From assembly GCA_022823105.1 (NCBI GenBank), contig JAJDXU010000113.1:1-8903 (forward strand): DNA of 8,903 bases, read 5' to 3'. Below are positions 1 to 6,336 of this stretch, in pieces; position 1 is the first letter of the stretch, and each line of letters starts with the position of its first letter. This stretch comes from Dehalococcoidia bacterium. GTDB taxonomy: Bacteria; Chloroflexota; Dehalococcoidia; Lucifugimonadales; UBA3495. Under the pieces are notes generated by a model. That model saw only the letters and a list, made by a program, of their open reading frames with translations, did not search any database and was not told the origin of the DNA. The position numbers and the translations under genes were made by a program.

Positions 1-224
1 GCCGCCATGAACCCCAGCATCGTCATCGTTTCCAGGAACGGTTCATCCGACGGCCGCTGGAACGCTCCGGTCGGTGTGTACGGATATTGGTTTGTCCCTG
101 CCACTGGCAGCACGATGTGGTCGCCCGCCATCACCGACTCGAAACCCAATTGTTCTGCCCTCTGGCAGAACTCGCGAATACCCTCCGCATCCGGCAGGCG
201 CGGAACGCTCACCCCTATTTTCAT
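1..224 (-). CDS. Luciferase-like (LLM class) flavin/F420-dependent oxidoreductase, N-terminal part, cut by the window edge
   Basis: About 74 N-terminal residues are visible and the gene continues beyond base 1. The protein begins MKIGVSVPRLPDAEG, followed by FCQRAEQLGFESVMAGDHIV and a YPYTPTGAF segment. The early beta strand (KIGVSVP), the RAEQLGFES helix and strand, and the GDH(I/V)V motif are typical of the TIM-barrel luciferase-like monooxygenase superfamily. They most resemble the F420-dependent members known from actinobacteria and Chloroflexota. Such enzymes are cytosolic and move hydride between F420 or FMN and an organic substrate, but the substrate cannot be told from this fragment. 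The ATG at 222-224 is preceded by AGGAGA (231-236) at 6 nt spacing, and an extended -10 promoter lies about 65 nt upstream. The family call is firm. The cofactor (F420 or FMN) is inferred. Confidence 0.85.
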   Translation of the reverse strand, partial: MKIGVSVPRLPDAEGIREFCQRAEQLGFESVMAGDHIVLPVAGTNQYPYTPTGAFQRPSDEPFLETMTMLGFMA

Positions 225-289
225 GGGAATTCTCCTGGCGCCGGACGATATTGGCGGCGTCGTCACGCGCCCGTCCCCGGCAGGGCGGC

Positions 290-298
290 ATTATAGCA
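290..298 (-). promoter_or_regulatory. Extended -10 promoter for the luciferase-like gene
   Basis: Read on the minus strand the sequence is TGCTATAAT: a perfect TATAAT hexamer (290-295) with the TGn extension (296-298). No good -35 hexamer is visible at 16-18 nt, which is usual for extended -10 promoters. Transcription would start near 283 and give a leader of about 59 nt before the ATG at 224. The rest of the gap (225-382) is GC-rich and I see no gene or clear terminator in it. Confidence 0.6.
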
Positions 299-382
299 CC
301 AGGGCCGTCACCGGACGGGCCGTGAACCCGCCTTGCGGCCCGCGGCAGGCTCCGGTTCGTTCCGCTCAAATCGGGCGCCCTT

Positions 383-1063
383 CTACACCGCCGCGTCAGT
401 CCCCGTGTTCCGCCGCCACCGGATTTCGCCCAGGCATTTCGCGCAGACTCTGCCGGACATCATCCTGCGTTGCAGCACCTGACGGAACCACCTCTGACCG
501 CACGCGCACTCTCCCACCCACTTCGGGACCGTGTGCTGCACCCGATGACACCGCTCGCCCACGCAGCCGATCTCCCTCGCTTTCGCTTTCCAGACGCGGT
601 CATGGTTGTGCCTGGGTCCCACGATTGCGTGGGCAATCTCGTGCAGGATCGTATCTTCAATGTCCGACCGCGCCGCCGCCAGGCAATAGCTCACCGACAG
701 GTCAATGCGCTTCTCTCGGTACCGGCATACGCCGGCCCGCGACGGGGCCAGGTCGAATCCAAACGTCCACCCGTCCGGCATCGCACCGTTGGCGAGGTTC
801 CGTTCCATGAGGCCGTGGGCTATCCGTTCCACTGCGGCAAGCCCACACTCAACTACCGGAGCACTTTCGACTGCCTGAATCGCTTCGTACGGCACCGACC
901 ACTCGTTTCCGTCGTCGCCCGCCACGTCCACACGCCTGAGCCGTATGCCCGTCACCTTCCCCCGTACCACGACCCTCCCGGGCCCGTAAAACGCCACAAC
1001 GCTCCCCGCAGGCGTAGCTGCCCCCGGAAAATCCGCCCCAATTTCGTGCCGATTTCGCGTCAT
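383..1063 (-). CDS. SprT-like zinc metalloprotease-family protein with C-terminal zinc ribbon
   Basis: This is a 226-residue protein. The zincin active site is HEIAH at residues 141-145, with a downstream HNHDRVW (152-158) supplying the third metal ligand. This arrangement is characteristic of SprT/Spartan-like domains (HExxH...H..W). A C-terminal zinc ribbon follows, with pairs CxC (186, 188) and CxxC (207, 210), as in SprT proteins. Residues about 18-66 form a beta-rich segment (VVAFYGPGRVVVRGKVTGIRL) that may be an SH3-like or KOW-like barrel; this is inference. Spartan relatives cut DNA-protein crosslinks, but the roles of bacterial SprT-like proteins are poorly known, so the substrate is open. 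The ATG at 1061-1063 follows AGGGG with 6 nt spacing. The gene is divergent from the plus-strand gene at 1240 and lies 158 nt upstream of the luciferase-like gene, which has its own promoter. Confidence 0.82.
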   Translation of the reverse strand: MTRNRHEIGADFPGAATPAGSVVAFYGPGRVVVRGKVTGIRLRRVDVAGDDGNEWSVPYEAIQAVESAPVVECGLAAVERIAHGLMERNLANGAMPDGWTFGFDLAPSRAGVCRYREKRIDLSVSYCLAAARSDIEDTILHEIAHAIVGPRHNHDRVWKAKAREIGCVGERCHRVQHTVPKWVGECACGQRWFRQVLQRRMMSGRVCAKCLGEIRWRRNTGTDAAV

Positions 1064-1084
1064 TACCTACCCCTGATCAATGAG

Positions 1085-1090
1085 ATTGTA
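1085..1090 (-). promoter_or_regulatory. Possible -10 box for the SprT-like gene
   Basis: TACAAT on the minus strand lies 21 nt upstream of the start codon, in an AT-rich patch (1080-1140) that stands out from the GC-rich surroundings. No convincing -35 box is present, so this is a weak call. The transcript leader would be short (about 15 nt) but would still contain the AGGGG ribosome site. Confidence 0.3.
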
Positions 1091-1142
1091 AATTTGCATA
1101 CGTCGGCGCAGACCCATTTGGTTGAAATCATAAAAAGCGTTC

Positions 1143-1170
1143 TTGTCATTATCCAACGCGATGCTATAAT
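1143..1170 (+). promoter_or_regulatory. Strong sigma-70-type promoter for the duplicated-domain gene
   Basis: The -35 box TTGTCA (1143-1148, five of six consensus bases) is separated by 16 nt from a perfect TATAAT (1165-1170), with a TGC extension at 1162-1164. The expected start is near 1177, giving a leader of about 63 nt. A short hairpin (GCAGCC at 1184-1189 pairing with GGCTGC at 1196-1201, loop AAACTC) lies in that leader. Confidence 0.75.
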
Positions 1171-1183
1171 CCCAGCAAACTCA

Positions 1184-1201
1184 GCAGCCAAACTCGGCTG
1201 C
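1184..1201 (+). other. Small hairpin in the 5' leader of the duplicated-domain gene
   Basis: A perfect 6-bp stem, GCAGCC/GGCTGC, encloses a 6-nt loop and begins about 7 nt after the predicted transcription start. It may protect the 5' end of the mRNA. No regulatory role is shown, and there is no U-run to make it a terminator. Confidence 0.3.
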
Positions 1202-1239
1202 CGCTGCAATCTTAACTTATACCAAGTGGAGGCGAGCAC

Positions 1240-2043
1240 ATGGAAAAGGGAGACACCATTATCAATGTTGGTCCGGTGGACGTAGCGCTGTCCTACCGAC
1301 AGGAAATCATGCCCGACCAGGGCCTCATGGTCCAGGTTTACGGCGATGTTGATGGCAACGACACCGAGATTCTGCGGTTCGACTGCTTCGACCAGGACCC
1401 GCACTATCATTACGGCCCGGAGAACATGAACATCCGGCTGCACATGGACAAGACTACCGTCGGCACTCCGTTGGGCTGGACCCTCAAGAATATCCGCACC
1501 AACCTGCCGGCTATGGTCCGCCGCGCCGGCTACGAGGAACTGGCCGCTGCCGTCGAGTCCCAGGGCATCGACGAGAATAAAATGGACGAGGTTGAGGCCT
1601 GCGCGCTGGGCAAGGCCCGCGACGAGCGCCGCACCGTCACCCACTTCCGCGGCGACCACATCTATGAGGCTGGCAACATCCGCTTCGGAGTGGAGTTCCG
1701 CTCCAACATCGGCGCTGCCAACGACCGTGGCGTGGCCATCCACGTGCTGACCGATCACCTCGGGCAGGAATTCGAGCTCCTGGCCTTTGACTGCTTCGAG
1801 ATCGCGCCGCACTATCACTACGGCCCCCGCAACCAGGACGTCCGCATCTACTGGGACACCACCACCAGCGGGCACACGCTGGCCTGGACTCTCGACCAGT
1901 TCAAGTGCGGCAACTTGGCCAATATGATCGACCGAGCCGGCTACCCCACCGTCGCCGCCAACGTCGACAACGATCTCGTCCAGGCGGTCATCCCCGCCAT
2001 GGAAGAGAAGGCCTGGGCCTTGGTTGGCACCAACCAGCAGTAA
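1240..2043 (+). CDS. Unrecognised protein made of two tandem copies of one domain (FDCF...PHYHYGP)
   Basis: I do not recognise a functional family for this 267-residue protein. It carries an internal duplication: residues about 10-108 align with about 146-244 at an offset of 136. The best conserved parts are FDCF-x3-PHYHYGP (47-60 and 183-196), a WTL motif (80-82 and 216-218) and RAGY (95-98 and 231-234). Each copy therefore presents Asp, Cys and an HxH pair close together, which could bind a metal; that is inference. A linker of about 37 residues (109-145) separates the copies. There is no signal peptide or membrane segment, so it is probably cytosolic. The ATG at 1240 follows GGAGG (1228-1232) at 7 nt spacing and a strong promoter, so the gene is likely well expressed. 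It is monocistronic, divergent from the SprT-like gene and convergent with the purine operon. A 400-codon antisense frame over it looks like a shadow. Confidence 0.85.
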   Translation: MEKGDTIINVGPVDVALSYRQEIMPDQGLMVQVYGDVDGNDTEILRFDCFDQDPHYHYGPENMNIRLHMDKTTVGTPLGWTLKNIRTNLPAMVRRAGYEELAAAVESQGIDENKMDEVEACALGKARDERRTVTHFRGDHIYEAGNIRFGVEFRSNIGAANDRGVAIHVLTDHLGQEFELLAFDCFEIAPHYHYGPRNQDVRIYWDTTTSGHTLAWTLDQFKCGNLANMIDRAGYPTVAANVDNDLVQAVIPAMEEKAWALVGTNQQ

Positions 2044-2068
2044 GCCGATTAATCCAACCGGTTTCCTG

Positions 2069-2095
2069 TAGGGGCGGGTTTGAAACCCGCCCCTA
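2069..2095. repeat. Perfect 27-bp palindrome between convergent genes (REP-like element or bidirectional terminator)
   Basis: The arm TAGGGGCGGGTTT (2069-2081) is followed by a single G (2082) and then its exact reverse complement (2083-2095). It lies exactly 25 nt from the stop of the plus-strand gene (2043) and 25 nt from the stop of the minus-strand dehydrogenase (2121). RNA from either strand would form a very stable GC-rich hairpin, although the tip must open for a real loop. There is no clear U-run on either side, so classical intrinsic termination is uncertain. From memory, very similar GGGGCGGGTTTGAAACCCGCCCC palindromes recur between genes in many environmental bacterial genomes, which fits a dispersed REP-type element. 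Confidence 0.75.
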
Positions 2096-2120
2096 TACTT
2101 ATCCCGCCTTTCCCGCCAAC

Positions 2121-2919
2121 CTACGCCATCGTGTAACCGCCGGAAACGCTCAGCGTCTGCCCCGTGATGAAACTCGCCGCGTCCGACGCCAGGAATACCA
2201 CGGCGTTCGCTACCTCCTGCGCCGTGCCCATGCGCCGTAGCGGATACGCCCGCTTCGCCCTCTCCAGCACGTCCTCCGTGAACAACTCCTCCATCCCCTG
2301 CGCCCACATGCTTTCCGTGCCAACCACCTCTTCCTGCGGTGGCGCAACCAACCCCGGACACACCATGTTGAAACGCAGCCCGTAGCGCCCGGTTTCCCGC
2401 GCCAGCGATTTGCTCAGCGCGATTACTCCCGCCTTGCACGCCGAATAGACCGCCTCCCGGTACTCGCCCATCCGGCCGGCGTCGCTGCTGATGCTGACCA
2501 CCGCGCCTTGTTGCCGCTCAATCATGTGCGGCAGCGCCGCGTGGATGCAGTTAATCGCGCCCCATAGGTTAACGTCCACTTCTTTGACGTGCTCCTCGCG
2601 GGACTTTTCAATAAACAGGCGGTCTATCGTCCAACCTACGTTGTTCACCAGCACGTCCACGCTGCCTAGCTGGGAGATCGCTTCCGCGATCATTGCCTCC
2701 GACTTGGCGCGGTCCGTCACGTCCGCATCGATCACCGTGGCCGTGGCGCCGGTTCCCATCGCCTTCACTTCCTTCACGACCCGGCGGCCAGCGTCATGGT
2801 TCAACTCCCCGATGCCGATGTTGCAACCCTCGGCGGCGAACGCCAGCGTGATGGCCCGCCCGATGTTGTTGCCGCCTCCGGTCACCACTACGTTTTTTCC
2901 CCTTCAGTCCAAGTTCCAA
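2121..2919 (-). CDS. Short-chain dehydrogenase/reductase (SDR), apparent +1 frameshift near the N-terminus
   Basis: This is a classical NAD(P)-dependent SDR of FabG/BadH type. In the main frame, open from GTG 2888 (255 residues), I see the cofactor motif TGGGNNIG (3-10), DADV (54-57), NNVG (82-85), the catalytic Ser134/135, YSACK (Tyr148, Lys152), CPG (177-179) and a C-terminal GQTLSVSGGYTMA that resembles BadH from memory. Starting at GTG 2888 would cut off most of the first beta strand. A better start is TTG at 2917-2919, 8 nt after a perfect GGAGGT (2928-2933) and 3 nt after the stop of the preceding gene. From there MELGLKGK reads into the normal SDR start (GKNVVVTGGG) only if one base of the G4A6 run at 2893-2902 is skipped, giving 265 residues. 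This may be a sequencing indel, a real mutation or slippage. It is the last gene of the operon, and its substrate is unknown. Confidence 0.85.
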
Positions 2920-2933
2920 CGGTTATGACCTCC
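2917..2933 (-). promoter_or_regulatory. Ribosome binding site that decides the SDR start (TTG)
   Basis: A perfect GGAGGT (2928-2933), placed in the last codons of the exonuclease gene, is followed by 8 nt and TTG (2917-2919). The exonuclease stop TAA (2923-2925) lies in the spacer. The arrangement indicates translational coupling. It argues that ribosomes begin the dehydrogenase at 2919, not at the in-frame GTG 2888. Confidence 0.65.
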
Positions 2934-3426
2934 AGTTGTGTTGCTCCTGCAGGATATTCCGCAGAGTGTGGAGATTTTCAACGTCGGCCCGGTTGTATTC
3001 CAGCAGAAGCTCCAGGGCCGACGTATTCCCCTCGTTAAAATATTTTCGCCAGAGCAGAACGGCATCGTGCCCATCCATCTCCGGCAGGTCGCTGCGCCCG
3101 ATACCCAGCGCCCGCTCGATGCGTTTCAGTCCCCCGCGCAACCCGAAGCGCCGGCTGATGTGCATCAGGTCGTGGTGCTCAAACCTTCGGCGCAGGTCAA
3201 CGCCGGGCTTCCAGGCCAGGAATGGCAGATCGAAACTCCCGCCGTTGAACGTGTAGATGGTCGTAACGCCCTCGAGCACGTGCTCAATCGCCGCCGGCGT
3301 TATCTCGTCCCCCACCAGCTGTTCCACCGACCAGTCGCCGGGGAAGTCGATGGCGATGCCCACCACCGTCGGATAGGAACCGCCACCGATGAATCCGGTG
3401 GTCTCGATGTCCAGGTACGCGTCCAA
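2923..3426 (-). CDS. YprB-type RNase H-like (DEDDy) 3'-5' exonuclease domain protein
   Basis: This 167-residue stand-alone nuclease domain matches the YprB/RNase_H_2 group of the DEDD exonuclease superfamily. Motif I is DIETTG (Asp6, Glu8). Motif II is FNGGSFDLPFL (60-70, Asp66). HHDLMH (84-89) and GHDAV (119-123) are conserved in the group. Motif III is YNRAD (Tyr144, Asp148), the DEDDy form. All the expected acidic residues are present, so it is probably an active Mg-dependent nuclease on DNA or RNA; the substrate is not known. The start is TTG (3424-3426), the only possible start between the purH stop (3436-3438, same frame) and the DIETTG motif. Its last codons contain the GGAGGT that serves the dehydrogenase gene, so those two genes are probably translationally coupled. 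It lies 9 nt after purH. Confidence 0.88.
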   Translation of the reverse strand: MDAYLDIETTGFIGGGSYPTVVGIAIDFPGDWSVEQLVGDEITPAAIEHVLEGVTTIYTFNGGSFDLPFLAWKPGVDLRRRFEHHDLMHISRRFGLRGGLKRIERALGIGRSDLPEMDGHDAVLLWRKYFNEGNTSALELLLEYNRADVENLHTLRNILQEQHNWRS

Positions 3427-3435
3427 TCGCCCGGA

Positions 3436-4974
3436 TCAGTGGCGGAAATGCCGGACGCCCGTGAACACCATCGCGATTCCCGCCGCGTCCGCCGCCGCGA
3501 TCACCTCATCATCCCGAATTGACCCGCCCGGCTGCACAATCGCGGTGATCCCCGCCTCCGCTGCCAGTTCAATGTTGTCCGGGAAGGGGAAAAACGCGTC
3601 GGATGCCAGCACGCAACCGTCTGCTTTTTCACCCGCCGCGCGTTGCGAAAGATGCACGCTCACCACGCGATTGGGTTGTCCTGCGCCCATCCCGACCAAT
3701 TGCCGGTCTTTCACAAACGCAATGGCGTTGGACTTGATGTGCTTGACCGCTTTCCAGGCAAACCCCAGGTCGGCCAGTTCCGATTCGCTTGGCGCTCGTT
3801 GCGTCGCGGTCTGCCACGAATGCGGGTCCTCATCGATCACGTCGGGGTCCTGCACCAGCATCCCGCCACTCAGCGGGCGAATGTCGTAAACGGACGCTCC
3901 ACTGGCAGATTCGGCTTTGTCCACCGCCAATATCCGGAGGTTCCGCTTGCGCTGCAAAATCTCCAGCGCGTCACCATCGTAGCCCGGGGCAACCACCACT
4001 TCGTAGAAAACCGGACCCATCGCATCCGCAGCCTCGGCGGTCACGTTGCGGTTGAACCCCACAATGCCGCCAAACGCCGAAACCGGGTCGCCCTCGTATG
4101 CGAGTTGGTACGCCGAGGCCAGATCATCCCGAGAGGCCAGGCCGCATGGATTTGCGTGCTTGATCACGCAAACTGCCGGCTCGGCGTAATCGCTCACCGT
4201 GCGCCATGCCGCATCGGCGTCCATCAGGTTGTTGAAAGACAGCTCCCGGCCGTGCAGTTGCCTCGCCCGAGCCAGTCCACCCGAACCCCCGTTGGCCGGC
4301 ACGTAGAGCGCTCCCATCTGGTGCGGGTTCTCGCCGTACCGTAGCGACGATACCCGTTCAAGACCGATGGTAACCTGCTGCGGCATCTCCGCGTCATCAG
4401 CCCGACCCGACGCCAGGTAATCCGCCACGGCCGCGTCGTAAACCGCAACGTGCTGGAACGCCTTGGCCGCCAGGCCACGCCGCTGCTCCTGATCCAGCCC
4501 TCCGCCGGCCAGCGCATCCGCGACCCATCCATAGTCTGCTGGATCGACCACCACGGCCACCGACGGAAAGTTCTTGGCCGCGGCCCGCAGCATCGTCGGA
4601 CCGCCGATGTCTATGTTCTCCAGGGCATCGTCCAGGCTCACGTCCGGCTTGCTGATGGTTTCGACAAACGGATACAGGTTTACCACCACAACATCGATCG
4701 CACCAATGCCGTGGCTCTCCAGTTCGGCCATGTGGTCCGCCGAATCCCGGCGCGCCAGCAATCCGCCGTGAATCACCGGGTGCAGGGTTTTGACCCGGCC
4801 GTCCAGGATTTCCGGAGATCCGGTAACGTCGGACACCTGCCGAACCGGTACACCCGCGTCAGACAGGCTCCTGTGCGTTCCTCCCGTGCTGATTAACTCA
4901 AACCCGGCTCCCGAAAGACGTTCTCCGAGTTCCTCAATCCCCGTTTTGTCGAATACGCTGAGTAAGGCTTTCAA
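3436..4974 (-). CDS. purH: Bifunctional AICAR formyltransferase / IMP cyclohydrolase
   Basis: PurH catalyses the last two steps of IMP synthesis: formylation of AICAR with 10-formyl-THF, then ring closure. The protein is 512 residues, normal for the family, and complete. The N-terminal cyclohydrolase (MGS-like) domain, about 1-195, shows STGGT (29-33), VKTLHP (61-66), NLYPF (99-103) and IDIGGPTMLRAAAKN (121-135). The formyltransferase domain shows SLRYGENPHQ (210-219), FNNLMDADAAW (247-257), the catalytic IKHANPCG (Lys272, His273), SAFGGIVGFNR (299-309), SNAIAF (415-420) and a closing QPGGSIRDDEVI. The start is TTG (4972-4974), giving MKALLSVFDKTG as in other PurH proteins, with GGGAGA (4986-4991) 11 nt upstream. 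It lies 37 nt after the small His/Gly-rich gene and 9 nt before the exonuclease gene. Confidence 0.98.
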   Translation of the reverse strand: MKALLSVFDKTGIEELGERLSGAGFELISTGGTHRSLSDAGVPVRQVSDVTGSPEILDGRVKTLHPVIHGGLLARRDSADHMAELESHGIGAIDVVVVNLYPFVETISKPDVSLDDALENIDIGGPTMLRAAAKNFPSVAVVVDPADYGWVADALAGGGLDQEQRRGLAAKAFQHVAVYDAAVADYLASGRADDAEMPQQVTIGLERVSSLRYGENPHQMGALYVPANGGSGGLARARQLHGRELSFNNLMDADAAWRTVSDYAEPAVCVIKHANPCGLASRDDLASAYQLAYEGDPVSAFGGIVGFNRNVTAEAADAMGPVFYEVVVAPGYDGDALEILQRKRNLRILAVDKAESASGASVYDIRPLSGGMLVQDPDVIDEDPHSWQTATQRAPSESELADLGFAWKAVKHIKSNAIAFVKDRQLVGMGAGQPNRVVSVHLSQRAAGEKADGCVLASDAFFPFPDNIELAAEAGITAIVQPGGSIRDDEVIAAADAAGIAMVFTGVRHFRH

Positions 4975-5011
4975 CTTTCCAGTGGTCTCCCTTTACGGTT
5001 GTGGTTGCGGG

Positions 5012-5257
5012 TCAGAAACCGCCGCCTCCGCCCCCGTCAAATCCACCCATCCCGGCGCCCGGATCGGTGGGGTGGTTGATGTGCCCCGCGTCGCCGGGAT
5101 GGTGCAAATTGCCTCCGTCCACGGGGTGGCTGCCGTGGTGTCCCCCAAACCATATCAACCCCAACGGTCCCCACGCCCACCACGGGTTGTGCATGACCTC
5201 AATCGGTGTGCCTTCATCGCGCGCCTTGTTGCGCCGGAACGGGTTTTTCAGTCCCAT
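5012..5257 (-). CDS. Small His/Gly-rich protein of unknown function
   Basis: I do not recognise this 81-residue protein. It has a basic N-terminus (KNPFRRNKAR, 4-13) and a Trp-rich hydrophobic stretch (NPWWAWGPLGLIWFGG, 24-39) that is barely long enough for a membrane helix. A His/Pro/Gly region (40-66, with HHGSHP, LHHP and HINHP) has seven of the protein's eight histidines, and the C-terminus is GGFDGGGGGGF. The ATG at 5255-5257 has AGGTGG 4 nt upstream. Gaps of 23 nt to purM and 37 nt to purH place it inside the operon, and its Shine-Dalgarno site supports translation. In many bacteria purN lies between purM and purH, but this protein has no PurN features. Metal binding through the histidines, or attachment at the membrane, are guesses. 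It could be poorly conserved. Confidence 0.65.
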   Translation of the reverse strand: MGLKNPFRRNKARDEGTPIEVMHNPWWAWGPLGLIWFGGHHGSHPVDGGNLHHPGDAGHINHPTDPGAGMGGFDGGGGGGF

Positions 5258-5280
5258 ATCTCCACCTGCCTCGCGTCTGG

Positions 5281-6312
5281 CTAACCTTGTCGTAAAATCG
5301 TCCTTGCTTCTCCCTCTTGCTCTACTATGCGGCCCACTTCAACGGCATCATCCAATCCGCCCAATAACTCTTCGGCCCCTTCATCATCGCACACCGCGAC
5401 CATGCCCAACCCCATGTTGAATACCCGATACATCTCGTCGGCGTCGACGCCGCCCGCTGCCTGGATCGCGCCAAAAACCGGTGGAATCATCCAAGACCCC
5501 ATCCGGAACTCCGCCGCCAAACCGCCGGGCAACGACGCCGGCATTTTGCCCGGCAATCCGCCGCCCGTGATGTGGCTCAGCGCCTTGACCCTCCCAAGGT
5601 ACGGCTCCAGCATGGGATAGTACGCCCGATGCCGCACCATTAGCTCGTCCCCCAGATTCCGGTCCATGCCGGGACATGGGCGAAACAGCGCCGACGGGTC
5701 ATCGTCCAGGTTGAAAGCCTTCCGCACCAGCGAGAATCCGTTGGTATGCACCCCGCTGGATGGTATCCCGATCAGCCGGTCCCCCGGCGCCACACCGGAG
5801 CCGTTCAGCAATCGCCCACGCTCCGCCACGCCCACCACGAAACCGGCCAGGTCAAAATCGGTGGCGCCGTACACGCCCGGCAATTGTGCGGTTTCGCCGC
5901 CGATCAACGCGCATCCGGCCTCTCGGCAGCCCCAGACGATGCCGCGCATCAGCATTTCCAACCGGTGCTCGTCGAAGGTCGTGAACGACACGTAATCCAG
6001 GAAGAACAGCGGCCTCGCGCCTTTCGTCAAAATGTCGTTCACGTTGAGGGTCACCAGATCCTGCCCCACGCCTTCGAAATGCCCCATCTGCGCGGCGATC
6101 CTCAACTTGGTGCCCACCCCGTCCGTGCTCGCCACCAACACCGGGTCCGCATGCTCTCCCAGCGCGTATAGTCCGGCGAACCCGCCCCCGCTGTCCAGCA
6201 CCTCCGGGCCATGAGTCAACGCTGCAAACCCTTTGATCCGGTCCTTCAGACCGTCCATCGCGTCCAGCGACACCCCGGCTGCTGCGTAGGTTCCGGACTC
6301 TATCGTGCTCAA
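5281..6312 (-). CDS. purM: Phosphoribosylformylglycinamidine cyclo-ligase (AIR synthetase)
   Basis: PurM uses ATP to close FGAM into AIR, step 5 of de novo purine synthesis. The protein is 343 residues, the usual length, and complete. Motifs include ASTDGVGTK (61-69, nucleotide-binding region), GQDLVTLNVNDI (83-94), GARPLFFLDY (98-107), IGGETAQLPGVY (137-148; other PurMs usually have AEMPG here), SSGVHTNGFSL (185-195) and HITGGGLPGK (247-256). The C-terminal lobe of the PurM/PurL fold is intact. The start is TTG at 6310-6312, the only usable start codon before an in-frame stop at 6331-6333. GAGGT lies just 4 nt upstream. It begins 24 nt after the purF stop, consistent with cotranscription. 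Confidence 0.97.
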   Translation of the reverse strand: MSTIESGTYAAAGVSLDAMDGLKDRIKGFAALTHGPEVLDSGGGFAGLYALGEHADPVLVASTDGVGTKLRIAAQMGHFEGVGQDLVTLNVNDILTKGARPLFFLDYVSFTTFDEHRLEMLMRGIVWGCREAGCALIGGETAQLPGVYGATDFDLAGFVVGVAERGRLLNGSGVAPGDRLIGIPSSGVHTNGFSLVRKAFNLDDDPSALFRPCPGMDRNLGDELMVRHRAYYPMLEPYLGRVKALSHITGGGLPGKMPASLPGGLAAEFRMGSWMIPPVFGAIQAAGGVDADEMYRVFNMGLGMVAVCDDEGAEELLGGLDDAVEVGRIVEQEGEARTILRQG

Positions 6313-6336
6313 CCCGACCTCGTTCGCCGCTCAGGG

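Noticed and set aside
43..369. Minus-strand open frame of 108 codons overlapping the luciferase-like gene
   Set aside because: It shares the strand but is out of frame with a clear family member that has a good ribosome site. Its sequence is Arg/Gly/Pro-rich and featureless.
300..382. GC-rich inverted repeats downstream of the SprT-like gene considered as a terminator
   Set aside because: Stems are short and interrupted (GGGCGCCC, GAACC/GGTTC) and no U-run follows in the direction of transcription.
7..810. Plus-strand open frame of 267 codons over the left end
   Set aside because: It lies antisense to the luciferase-like and SprT-like genes, is rich in Pro/Arg/Ser and shows no domain. No ribosome site was seen.
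1064..1239. Possible small RNA or riboswitch in the divergent intergenic region
   Set aside because: Only a 6-bp hairpin is visible in the leader and no known riboswitch core was recognised; the region is explained by two promoters.
470..1285. Plus-strand open frame of 271 codons
   Set aside because: Antisense to the SprT-like gene and overlapping the real start at 1240 in another frame; no motifs.
1063..2439. Long minus-strand open frame (458 codons) antisense to the duplicated-domain gene
   Set aside because: Composition is repetitive V/G/A/D-rich with no motifs. It is out of frame with the dehydrogenase and runs through the palindrome. The plus-strand gene has a promoter, ribosome site and conserved internal duplication, so the antisense frame is a GC-skew shadow.
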